Shown here: positions 1 to 6,725 of the stretch, in pieces
Position numbering within the stretch: position 1 is the stretch's first letter
Layout of the letters: each line of letters starts with the position of its first letter
Assembly (NCBI GenBank): GCA_964423195.1
Contig: CAYRDY010000043.1
Span: 1 to 18,568 of the forward strand
Source of the DNA: CAKRHR01 sp964423195
GTDB lineage: Bacteria; Bacillota; Clostridia; Lachnospirales; Lachnospiraceae
DNA length: 18,568 bases
Direction of reading: 5' to 3'
Notes under the pieces: generated by a model
Seen by the model: the letters and a program-made list of their open reading frames with translations, nothing else
Told to the model about the DNA's origin: nothing
The model's database searches: none
Program-made: the position numbers and the translations under genes

Positions 1-2
1 GC

Positions 3-500
3 ATAGCTCAGGAGACAATAAACGGAGACGTGGATACAGATACTCTGATCGATGCAGTTCTGAGTGGAGACAAGCAGCAGATTCAAGATGCGGGTGGAGG
101 TCTGGCGGCATTGCCAATGCTTTTTGTGAGACTGAGTGGATACAGATACAGTGAATTTTGTAAAAACAGTGATAATTTTACAAAGTATTACGGCGATTTG
201 TTCGGTCTCTGGGGGGTCGGTTTTAGCGGTGATAAGATGACCTCTTTTGAGAAAGATTTCGGAAATGCACAACTTAATGATAATGAATACAACTTTGAAG
301 GTTATAATCAACAAAATGATACAAAGACATCAGATGGTTGGAATCAATACGTTGAATCAGGCAAGGCGAAGGAGGATCTAAATGCCTACCTTGCGGCGTT
401 GCAGATGTTTGTAAACAGCAGCGACAAGGTGGATTTCAGTAGCCCCACAATGATTAGCGATTTTTTCAACAAAAATTCTGATTTGTTCCCAAAATCGTAA
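3..500 (+). CDS. Hypothetical protein, 3' part only (runs in from the left edge)
   Basis: I do not recognise this protein. The frame is open from the first complete codon of the window, and the first possible start inside it (GTG at 30) has no convincing ribosome site, so the gene most likely begins to the left. The visible 166 residues are hydrophilic and rich in Asn, Asp, Gln, Ser, Tyr and Phe, with one short hydrophobic stretch (about residues 35-45). There is no signal peptide or clear domain. It ends with TAA at 498-500. Base composition is clearly more AT-rich than the housekeeping block that starts at 1132, which would fit an accessory or transferred gene. It is separated from that block by a terminator and a gene remnant, so it is probably not part of the operon. 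Confidence 0.6.
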   Translation: MAQETINGDVDTDTLIDAVLSGDKQQIQDAGGGLAALPMLFVRLSGYRYSEFCKNSDNFTKYYGDLFGLWGVGFSGDKMTSFEKDFGNAQLNDNEYNFEGYNQQNDTKTSDGWNQYVESGKAKEDLNAYLAALQMFVNSSDKVDFSSPTMISDFFNKNSDLFPKS

Positions 501-612
501 CAAAGACCGGAAGCGTTGAACGGGATCGTTATAGATCGGTATGGACGATTTGACGAGCGATCAGACGATTGAGGGAACACGCGGGGGAGTTTTGACTTTA
601 AAAAAATTTCAA

Positions 613-635
613 GGGGACGGCCTTGGGCTGTCCCC
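613..635. repeat. GC-rich hairpin downstream of the left-edge gene
   Basis: The arms GGGGACGGCC (613-622) and GGCTGTCCCC (626-635) pair over 10 bp with one G-U pair around a TTG loop. An A/T run (601-609) lies just upstream, but no T-run follows directly on the plus strand. On the minus strand a T-run begins several bases after the hairpin. It may act as a weak terminator or be a small dispersed repeat. Function unproven. Confidence 0.5.
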
Positions 636-695
636 GATTAATATGTCTCTCATTTTTTTACTTTGCTCTAGAGATCTTTTCCGATTAGACATTAA

Positions 696-747
696 AAAAC
701 CCGAAATATCACAGAATTTGTGCATATTTCGGGTTTTCTTTTTTTTT
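696..747. terminator. Bidirectional intrinsic terminator
   Basis: The arms AAAACCCGAAATAT (696-709) and ATATTTCGGGTTTT (724-737) are perfect complements. The 14-nt middle (710-723) can extend the stem by a CAC/GTG pairing. A run of ten T follows on the plus strand (739-748). On the minus strand the hairpin is followed by T-rich sequence (TTTTTTAAT). It can therefore end the left-edge gene on plus and the gene remnant at 747-953 on minus. Confidence 0.85.
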
Positions 748-953
748 TATTCTGCTTCTAGAATTGCGACGTATTTTCCTTTGTCATTTTCTGAAACCAT
801 CAGCTTTTCCAGCGTCTGCTCGGCTGTCCACTACATCGTTCTCATCAAGCTGCGAGCATTCTGAAGTAACATGGTCTCTTCACCACGGGCCTTGCCCTCC
901 GCCACACCGATTTTTCGGCCTCTTGCTTCGACTTTATCTAACGTCTCACACAT
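747..953 (-). pseudogene. Remnant of an Rpn/PD-(D/E)XK-type (YhgA-like) protein, C-terminal end
   Basis: Read on the minus strand from ATG at 953, the frame gives MCETLDKVEARGRKIGVAEG, then KARGEETMLLQNARSLMRTM, a TAG stop (831-833), then WTAEQTLEKLMVSENDKGKY and VAILEAE, ending with TAA at 747-749. A charged GxxxG/E-rich stretch followed by 'L(M)xTMxWTAEQxxxxL' is the usual tail of the recombination-promoting nuclease/transposase-like proteins that are multi-copy in Lachnospiraceae (recognised from memory, not searched). The nuclease domain is absent. A plausible continuation of the N-terminal side appears in another frame just upstream (about 954-975), suggesting a frameshift too. The intergenic terminator sits directly after its stop, as for a once-active gene. 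Family assignment is moderate; decay is clear. Confidence 0.6.
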
Positions 954-960
954 TTTACCG

Positions 961-992
961 CCGTGTATACTTCGACACGGTTGGTGTCGAAG
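961..992. repeat. Two overlapping, mutually exclusive hairpins
   Basis: CCGTGT (961-966) pairs with ACACGG (975-980). CTTCGACAC (970-978) pairs perfectly with GTGTCGAAG (984-992). The two stems share 975-978, so only one can form. They lie just upstream of the asp23 promoter, inside the decayed region. No T-run follows. Function unknown. Confidence 0.45.
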
Positions 993-1012
993 AAAGGAAA
1001 AGGAAAATATCT

Positions 1013-1041
1013 TTGACGTCTACAAAAAATTATGGTATACT
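1013..1041 (+). promoter_or_regulatory. Sigma-A-type promoter for asp23 and probably the nusB operon
   Basis: TTGACG (1013-1018) and TATACT (1036-1041) are 17 bp apart, close to the housekeeping consensus. Transcription would start near 1048, giving a leader of about 85 nt. That leader contains the stem CGAAGC-GGGA-GCTTCG (1073-1088), closed by a GNRA tetraloop. GGAGGG (1119-1124) is the ribosome site for the first gene. Confidence 0.8.
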
Positions 1042-1131
1042 ATGAACACTTAGCGAGCGCGAGCTTAAAGGGCGAAGCGGGAGCTTCGTGCGGATGAAGT
1101 TTTGAAATGGTTTGGTATGGAGGGTTCGTAA

Positions 1132-1515
1132 ATGTCCAAAGATTTTGATGAGGAATATGCTGAGGAAGATATAGAGGATCTGGGGACGGTGAAGATCGCG
1201 GATGAGGTTGTCCTGATCATAGCTGGCAGGGCGGCGACTGAGGTCAAGGGTGTGACGGCGCTGTCAGGGAATATCTCCAATGACGAGATTGGCCGATCCG
1301 GCACCAGGGGATTGTCCAAGGGCGTGCGCATTCAGGTGACCGAGGAGGAAGTCATGGTTGACCTGTCGCTTCAGATCGCCTATGGCTACAGCGTGCCGGA
1401 GATCACGCATGCCGTCCGGGAAAAGGTGAAGAGCGCGATCGAGACGATGACCGGACTTCATGTTTCCAAAGTAAATATTCGCATTGCAGACGTGAACTTT
1501 GACAATGATAAATAG
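1132..1515 (+). CDS. Asp23/Gls24 family protein (YqhY-like)
   Basis: A 127-residue Asp23/Gls24-family protein. An acidic N-terminus (about residues 4-18) leads into the family core 'GTVKIADEVVLIIAGRAATEVKGV' type sequence, then 'GVRIQVTEEEVMVDLSLQIAYG' type strands and a C-terminal 'AVREKVKSAIETMTGL' helix with the ending VNIRIADV. Family members are cytosolic or membrane-anchored proteins linked to envelope stress. The paralogue beside nusB in Bacillus (YqhY) is tied to acetyl-CoA carboxylase control and fatty-acid homeostasis (family knowledge). No membrane segment is seen here. The start is fixed by GGAGGG 7 nt upstream. It is first in the block behind a strong promoter, and a hairpin at 1535-1565 may separate it partly from nusB. 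Confidence 0.92.
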   Translation: MSKDFDEEYAEEDIEDLGTVKIADEVVLIIAGRAATEVKGVTALSGNISNDEIGRSGTRGLSKGVRIQVTEEEVMVDLSLQIAYGYSVPEITHAVREKVKSAIETMTGLHVSKVNIRIADVNFDNDK

Positions 1516-1534
1516 TTTTTGCCTTGGCAAAATC

Positions 1535-1568
1535 AGGCTGTCTTTGTTATGTTTAAAGACAGCCTTTT
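1535..1568 (+). terminator. Probable intrinsic terminator/attenuator between asp23 and nusB
   Basis: AGGCTGTCTTT (1535-1545) and AAAGACAGCCT (1555-1565) form a perfect 11-bp stem with a 9-nt loop, followed by only four T (1565-1568) before mixed sequence. The short U-tract suggests partial termination, so some transcription could continue into nusB. Confidence 0.6.
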
Positions 1569-1658
1569 ATCATTTCACGCGAGGTCATGCCTGCGGCAGT
1601 AGATCGGCCGTTTTGAGCAGCTGCCGACGCGCCGTGACGGAGAAAGAGAGGAGCCGAC

Positions 1659-2054
1659 ATGGATCTGTCAGAGATCAGGGAACATGTTTTCAGGATGCTT
1701 TTCCGGGTGGAATTTCACGATCAGAGTGAATATGAGGAACAGATGGCACTTTATACGGCGGCCCTGTCCGGGCCGACGCAGTCTGAGCTTGAATTTTTGC
1801 GGGATCGGGCATTGAAAATCATCGATAAACTCGATGAGCTTGACGCGGCGATCAGCGACAAGGTGATCGGCTGGCGGATCGAGCGCATCGGGCGGGTGGA
1901 GCTGACGCTGATCCGTCTGGCGCTCTATGAGATCCGCTATGACGACCATGTGCCCGTGGGCGTGGCGATCAATGAGGCGGTGGAACTGGCGAAGCGCTAT
2001 GGCGATCCCGAATCGGGTGCGTTTGTCAACGGGGTGCTGGCAAGACTGGTCTAG
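1659..2054 (+). CDS. nusB: Transcription antitermination factor NusB
   Basis: 131 residues, the normal NusB length. NusB is an all-helical cytosolic RNA-binding protein. With NusE (S10) it binds boxA RNA and supports antitermination in rRNA operons. Recognisable features are the N-terminal 'IREHVFRMLFRVEF' helix, the central 'LDELDAAISDKVIGWRIERIGRVELTLIRLALYEI' region and the closing 'VAINEAVELAKRYGDPESGAFVNGVLARLV' signature. The start ATG follows a GAGAGGAG site (1646-1653). In Bacillus folD comes next; here xseA follows after a 143-nt spacer of degenerate repeats, the first of which overlaps the nusB stop. Confidence 0.95.
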   Translation: MDLSEIREHVFRMLFRVEFHDQSEYEEQMALYTAALSGPTQSELEFLRDRALKIIDKLDELDAAISDKVIGWRIERIGRVELTLIRLALYEIRYDDHVPVGVAINEAVELAKRYGDPESGAFVNGVLARLV

Positions 2055-2150
2055 CGCGGTGATTTGAGGCCAACAGTGGTCTGAAGCGTCGGCGCGAAGC
2101 CCGCGTGGTCTGGCGCGTCGGCTTGGGGTCAAGAGTGATCCGGCGCGGCA
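2046..2150 (+). repeat. Degenerate 29-30 bp tandem repeats, about 4 copies, nusB-xseA spacer
   Basis: Related units begin at 2046 (CTGGTCTAGCGCGG), 2076 (GTGGTCTGAAGCGTCGGC), 2105 (GTGGTCTGGCGCGTCGGC) and 2135 (GTGATCCGGCGCGGC), spaced 30, 29 and 30 bases. Copies 2 and 3 are the closest match (16 of 18 bases). The first overlaps the 3' end of nusB. This looks like an old, diverged tandem array. Confidence 0.5.
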
Positions 2151-2197
2151 TCGCAAGCGCTGTGTCGTTTTACGGCGGAAGGCGGCAGGAGAATCAG

Positions 2198-3418
2198 ATG
2201 AGAGAAATATATTCTGTCTCAGCGGTCAATCAGTATATCAGGCAGCTGATTGCCAATGAGTACGCGTTAAATCAAATCTATGTGCGCGGCGAGGTATCCA
2301 ACTGCAAATATCATTCTTCGGGCCATATCTATTTTACGCTCAAGGATGAGGGCGGGGCGATCGCCTGTGTCATGTTTGCCGCACAGCGGCGCGGACTGCG
2401 GTTTGCGATGGCCGACGGCATGCAGGTGACCGTGTTTGGGAGCATCGGCGTCTATGAGCGCGCGGGCAGATATCAGCTCTATGCCGATGAGATCACGCGC
2501 GATGGCACGGGCGTTTTGTATGAGAGGTTCGAGCGCTTGAAGAATAAGCTGGCGGATGAGGGACTTTTCTCGGAGCGGATCAAAAAGCCGCTGCCGAGAT
2601 TCCCGAAAAAGATCGGTATTGTGACGGCGCCGACCGGCGCGGCTGTGAGGGACATGATTCAGATTTCAAGGCGGCGCAACCCTTATATTCAGCTGGTCCT
2701 TTATCCCGCGGCGGTGCAGGGTGACGGCGCGGCGGAGACAATCGCGGAGGGCATCAGGGCGCTGGATGCCTATGGCGTGGACGTGATCATCATCGGCCGG
2801 GGCGGTGGCTCGATTGAGGATTTATGGGCTTTTAATGAGGAAATCGTGGCGCGCGCTATCTATGAATGTGGGACGCCGCTGATCTCGGCGGTGGGTCATG
2901 AGACGGATTTTACGATCGCGGATTTTGCCGCGGATATGCGGGCGCCGACGCCCTCAGCCGCCGCGGAGCTGGCGGTACCGGATATATTCGCGGTGCTGGA
3001 GCGGATCCGCGAGTACGCGATGCGGCTGAACAGCGGCATGCGGCGCGGTGCGGACAATATGCGCACGAGGCTTGCGCATCTGGAGAGATCGCTTGACCTT
3101 CTAAGTCCGGCGCAGCAATTAAATACAAAGAGGCAGGATCTGACGGTTCTGGAGGAAAAACTGGACGGCTTGATGCGCGTGAAGCTGACATCCGTCCGGC
3201 ATCGTCTGGAATTATATATCCAGCGCTTAAACAGCGCGTCGCCGCTTGAAAAGCTGGGCGGCGGCTATGCATTTGTGCGTGCGGCCGGCAGGCCGGTGCG
3301 CACAGTGGCGCAGGTGAGCGTGGGCGAGATGATAGAGATTACGCTGGCGGACGGACGGATCCGGGCGTGTGTGGAAGAGATTGACGGAGGGTATGATGGC
3401 GGAAGAGAAGAGCCTTGA
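2198..3418 (+). CDS. xseA: Exodeoxyribonuclease VII large subunit
   Basis: 406 residues, full length for XseA. It is the catalytic and DNA-binding subunit of exonuclease VII, which degrades single-stranded DNA from either end in the cytosol. The N-terminal OB fold is visible at about residues 1-100 ('YSVSAVNQYIRQLI', 'IYVRGEVSNCKYHSSGHIYFTLKD'). The nuclease core follows: 'KKIGIVTAPTGAAVRDM' (138-153), 'IIIGRGGGSIEDLWAFNEE' (197-215), 'PLISAVGHETDFTIADFAADMRAPTPSAAAE' (227-257). A helical, coiled-coil-prone C-terminal half comes next, and 'SPLEKLGGGYAFVR' near the end. I chose ATG 2198 because it starts the conserved N-terminus and AGGA lies 7 nt upstream, although the frame is open further up. 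The last 23 nt overlap xseB, which fits co-translation of the two subunits. Confidence 0.96.
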   Translation: MREIYSVSAVNQYIRQLIANEYALNQIYVRGEVSNCKYHSSGHIYFTLKDEGGAIACVMFAAQRRGLRFAMADGMQVTVFGSIGVYERAGRYQLYADEITRDGTGVLYERFERLKNKLADEGLFSERIKKPLPRFPKKIGIVTAPTGAAVRDMIQISRRRNPYIQLVLYPAAVQGDGAAETIAEGIRALDAYGVDVIIIGRGGGSIEDLWAFNEEIVARAIYECGTPLISAVGHETDFTIADFAADMRAPTPSAAAELAVPDIFAVLERIREYAMRLNSGMRRGADNMRTRLAHLERSLDLLSPAQQLNTKRQDLTVLEEKLDGLMRVKLTSVRHRLELYIQRLNSASPLEKLGGGYAFVRAAGRPVRTVAQVSVGEMIEITLADGRIRACVEEIDGGYDGGREEP

Positions 3419-3605
3419 GAAGGCGTTTGAGGAATTGGAAGCGGCTGTGGCGGCGCTGGAGAGCGGAGATTTGAGCCTGGAGGAATCATTTAAGGTATAC
3501 GCGGACGGGGTCAAACTTGTCAAATATTGTAATGAGACAATCGATACAGTGGAGAAGAAAATCATTGAGCTGAAGACAGAGGACGGGGAAGACCATGGAC
3601 TTTGA
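3396..3605 (+). CDS. xseB: Exodeoxyribonuclease VII small subunit
   Basis: 69 residues. XseB is the small helical partner that binds XseA in exonuclease VII. The family signature is complete: 'SLEKAFEELEAAVAALESGDLSLEESFKVYADGVKLVKYCN' followed by a helix 'TIDTVEKKIIEL'. The start is either ATG 3396 or ATG 3393. GGAGGG at 3386-3391 gives better spacing to 3396. It overlaps xseA by 23 nt and ispA by 11 nt, so the three genes are probably translationally coupled. Confidence 0.93.
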   Translation: MAEEKSLEKAFEELEAAVAALESGDLSLEESFKVYADGVKLVKYCNETIDTVEKKIIELKTEDGEDHGL

Positions 3606-4617
3606 CGCACAGGTGAGGGAAAAGGCAAGGCAGATCGAGGCGGTGATTCGCCGGTTTCTGCCAGCGGAGACACTTTATCAGAAGACGGTCGCCGAGGCTG
3701 TAAATTACAGCGTTCTGGCAGGAGGGAAGCGCCTGCGGCCGATGCTGATGCAGGAGACATACCGCCTGTTTGCAGGGGCAGAAGCGGCGGCTGGCGGTAT
3801 GCGATCAGGCGCGGACGACAGCGATATATCCTCAGCGTCGGCGCTTGGCGGCATGAGGCCCGAAACGGCGGCCGGGGATGGCGCGCCGAATGGCAGTTTC
3901 CGCGGCGAGCGCCTGCTGGCGCCGTTTATGGCGGCGATGGAGATGATTCACACGTATTCCCTGGTCCATGACGATCTGCCGGCCATGGACAATGACGAGT
4001 ACCGGCGCGGACGCAAGACCACATGGGTGACTTACGGCGAGGCGATGGGCATACTGGCAGGGGATGCGCTTTTAAATCTCGCCTTTGAGACGGCGGGGTC
4101 GGCGCTGGATGCCGCGCTGGACGCGTCAGAACTGCGGCGGGCGGCTGCGGCGATGAACATTCTTTCCAAGAAGGCCGGCATTGACGGGATGCTGGGCGGC
4201 CAAGCGGTCGATGTGGAGATGAGCGGGCAGGCGGTGAGAGAAGATGTCCTGCAATTTATTTATCGGAAGAAAACGGGGGCGCTGATCGAGGCGGCGATGA
4301 TGATCGGGGCGGTTTTGGCCGGCGCGTCAAAGGCGCAGATCGAAGTGACAGAGAAAATTGCCGCCGGGGTCGGACTGGCGTTTCAGATCGAGGATGATAT
4401 ACTGGATGTGACGGGCAGCCTTGATGTATTGGGAAAGCCGGCGCACAGCGACGAAAAAAACGAGAAGACGACGTATGTGACACTCTACGGTATTGAGGGC
4501 GCCCGCGCGGCGGCGGAAAAGATTTCCGGGGAGGCCGTGGCGATGCTGGGAGAGATCGGTGGCAGGGGCACGTTTTTGGAGCAGTTGATCCGATCGCTTG
4601 TGTACCGGAAATACTGA
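3595..4617 (+). CDS. ispA: Polyprenyl (farnesyl-type) diphosphate synthase with an extra segment
   Basis: 340 residues; relatives in this operon position are usually about 290-300. The enzyme condenses isopentenyl diphosphate with allylic diphosphates to make farnesyl or geranylgeranyl diphosphate in the cytosol. Visible motifs: 'LAGGKRLRPML' (41-51), first Asp-rich motif DDLPAMDND (126-134), 'GILAGDALLNLAFE' (152-165), 'GGQAVDVE' (201-208), second Asp-rich motif DDILD (267-271), and the basic tail 'RSLVYRKY'. Between 'YRLFAGA' and 'LLAPFMAAMEM' lies an unusual stretch of roughly 43 residues (about 63-105, nt 3781-3909) rich in Gly, Ala, Ser and Asp with two GGMR repeats. It keeps the frame and all catalytic motifs. 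It overlaps xseB and precedes dxs, so two steps of isoprenoid synthesis sit together. Confidence 0.93.
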   Translation: MDFDAQVREKARQIEAVIRRFLPAETLYQKTVAEAVNYSVLAGGKRLRPMLMQETYRLFAGAEAAAGGMRSGADDSDISSASALGGMRPETAAGDGAPNGSFRGERLLAPFMAAMEMIHTYSLVHDDLPAMDNDEYRRGRKTTWVTYGEAMGILAGDALLNLAFETAGSALDAALDASELRRAAAAMNILSKKAGIDGMLGGQAVDVEMSGQAVREDVLQFIYRKKTGALIEAAMMIGAVLAGASKAQIEVTEKIAAGVGLAFQIEDDILDVTGSLDVLGKPAHSDEKNEKTTYVTLYGIEGARAAAEKISGEAVAMLGEIGGRGTFLEQLIRSLVYRKY

Positions 4618-4700
4618 CAGCTCCCTATCAGACGGGAGACAGCGCGGCATTTTGAATGCGATATTTCGGAGTGTGCCGCGGGAGATGAAAAGGGATAAGT

Positions 4701-6674
4701 ATGTCTGATTACCTGAGTTTAATCAAAAAAGCGAATGATATCAAAAATATTCCTCCGGAGGGATATGACGATCTGGCGGAGGAGATACGGCAGTTTATCA
4801 TTACCGCGGTGAGCAGGACCGGAGGACATTTGGCCTCCAATCTCGGCGTGGTCGAGCTGACGATGGCGCTGCATCTGTGTCTGGAGCTGCCGAGGGATAA
4901 GATCATCTGGGATGTCGGCCATCAGTGCTATACACACAAGCTGTTGACTGGCCGAAGGGATGCGTTTGAGGGACTCCGCGCCTATGGGGGCATGAGCGGT
5001 TTTCCGAAGGGCAAGGAGAGCGCATGTGATGCCTTTGACACGGGGCACAGCTCCACGTCGCTGTCGGCGGCACTCGGATATGCGAAGGCCAGAGATCTGC
5101 TGGGGGAGAAATATACGATCGCGGCGGTGATCGGCGACGGCTCCATGACCGGCGGCATGGCCTATGAGGCGTTAAATAATATCGCCCGCCTTGACAGCAA
5201 CCTGATCATCGTATTAAATGATAATAAGATGTCCATCTCCGAGAATGTGGGCGGCTTCTCGCAATATCTCAATCATCTGCGCATGAGCAAGTCCTACATC
5301 AATCTGAAAGATGACGTCGAGAGCATTCTTCGCAGGATCCCGCGCATCGGCGATTCGGTGGCGGAGGGCGTGCGGCGGTCAAAGGATTCGATCAAACAGC
5401 TTCTGATCTCTGACGGATTCTTCGGTGCGCTGGGCATCGATTATCTGGGGCCGATCGACGGCCATGACATCGCACAGCTGATCCGTGGCATTACGGTGGC
5501 CAAGCGAAGTCGTCGGCCGATTGTCCTGCATGTCATCACTCAGAAGGGACACGGCTACGCCCCGGCGGAAAACGCGCCGGCGCATTTTCACGGTGTCGGC
5601 AAGTTTGATGTGGAAACCGGCGCGGCAAGCACCGGCGGCGGACATACCTATACGGATGTGTTCGCCGGAAGTCTCTGCCGGATCGCCACGGCCGATGAGC
5701 GTGTCGTTGCGGTGACGGCGGCGATGCCGGACGGGACGGGGCTGTCGCGGTTTGAAAAGCGTTTTCCAAAGCGTTTCTTTGACGTGGGCATCGCCGAGGG
5801 CCATGCGGTCACTTTTGCGGCGGGACTGGCAAAAGGGGGCCTGAAGCCCTATTTTGCCGTGTACTCGTCCTTCCTTCAGCGCGGCTTTGATCAGATCGTC
5901 CATGATGTCTGCATGCAGAATCTTCCGGTTGTGTTCTGTGTTGACCGCGCGGGTCTGGTCGGCGCGGACGGCGAGACGCATCAGGGCGTCTTTGATCTGT
6001 CCTATCTGAATCTGATGCCGAATATGACGATCTGTGCGCCGAAAAATAAATATGAATTGTTTGATATGATCAGATTCTCGGCGGATTTTGACGGGCCGCT
6101 GGCCATTCGCTATCCGCGGGGCGCCGCCTACGGCGGCTTGAAGGCGTATCGGGCGCCGATCGTGCGCGGCGAGAGCGAGATGCTTGTCAGGGGCAGCGAT
6201 GTGGCACTGCTGGCCGTGGGCAGCATGGTCAGGACGGCGATGGAAGTGCGGGAAATGCTGGCGGAGGACGGGCTGGACGTCACCGTCGTGAATGTCCGCT
6301 TTGTCAAGCCTCTGGATGAGGCGCTGCTTGAGACACTGCCGGTTGGACACCGCCTGATCGTGACGATGGAGGAGAATGTCCTGTCCGGTGGATTCGGCAC
6401 TGCCGTCGATGCGTGGTATGAGGCAAAAGGACATCCGCCGGACGGCGGATATGCGCGGGAGAACCGCGGACCGGACGCTGCGTGCGAGATGAAGGAAAGT
6501 ACGGCGGGTGAGTTGCCGGAGATTTTAAATATTGCCATCAGGGATCAGTTTGTGGAACAGGGCAGCATCAGTGAGCTCTCACGGGCGCTTGGAATCGACG
6601 CAGCCTCCGTGGCGGCGCGGATCCGGCAGTGCCTTGGGGATCGCAGCGTCGCCGGTCAATATCGCGGCGGTTGA
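4701..6674 (+). CDS. dxs: 1-deoxy-D-xylulose-5-phosphate synthase
   Basis: 657 residues. The thiamine-diphosphate enzyme joins pyruvate and glyceraldehyde 3-phosphate to form DXP, the first step of the MEP isoprenoid pathway and a precursor for thiamine and pyridoxal. Motifs: 'TGGHLASNLGVVELT' (40-54), 'DVGHQCYTHK' (71-80), 'DTGHSSTSLSAALG' (113-126), the ThDP/Mg site GDGSMTGGMAYEALNN (145-160) with 'NDNKMSIS', the catalytic Glu region 'DVGIAEGHAV' (about 360-369), 'DRAGLVGADGETHQG' and 'RYPRG'. The C-terminal domain carries about 30 additional residues (about 575-604: Gly/Glu/Asp-rich) between 'GGFGTAVDAWYEAKG' and 'EILNIAIRDQFVEQG'. Start ATG 4701 has an AAAAGGGA site. An 83-nt spacer separates it from ispA. 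Confidence 0.96.
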   Translation: MSDYLSLIKKANDIKNIPPEGYDDLAEEIRQFIITAVSRTGGHLASNLGVVELTMALHLCLELPRDKIIWDVGHQCYTHKLLTGRRDAFEGLRAYGGMSGFPKGKESACDAFDTGHSSTSLSAALGYAKARDLLGEKYTIAAVIGDGSMTGGMAYEALNNIARLDSNLIIVLNDNKMSISENVGGFSQYLNHLRMSKSYINLKDDVESILRRIPRIGDSVAEGVRRSKDSIKQLLISDGFFGALGIDYLGPIDGHDIAQLIRGITVAKRSRRPIVLHVITQKGHGYAPAENAPAHFHGVGKFDVETGAASTGGGHTYTDVFAGSLCRIATADERVVAVTAAMPDGTGLSRFEKRFPKRFFDVGIAEGHAVTFAAGLAKGGLKPYFAVYSSFLQRGFDQIVHDVCMQNLPVVFCVDRAGLVGADGETHQGVFDLSYLNLMPNMTICAPKNKYELFDMIRFSADFDGPLAIRYPRGAAYGGLKAYRAPIVRGESEMLVRGSDVALLAVGSMVRTAMEVREMLAEDGLDVTVVNVRFVKPLDEALLETLPVGHRLIVTMEENVLSGGFGTAVDAWYEAKGHPPDGGYARENRGPDAACEMKESTAGELPEILNIAIRDQFVEQGSISELSRALGIDAASVAARIRQCLGDRSVAGQYRGG

Positions 6675-6725
6675 TGACGCGTGAGACCTGATGCGGCAGC
6701 GTCAGAGGCGGTGACGGGTTATTTT

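Noticed and set aside
541..1053. Plus-strand open frames in the left intergenic region
   Set aside because: No ribosome sites. They overlap a clear terminator, and the minus-strand reading gives a recognisable protein tail instead.
5379..6434. Long open frame of 351 codons antisense to dxs
   Set aside because: It lies entirely inside dxs, has no ribosome site or recognisable motif, and its residues are Arg/His-rich as expected from the reverse frame of GC-rich coding DNA.
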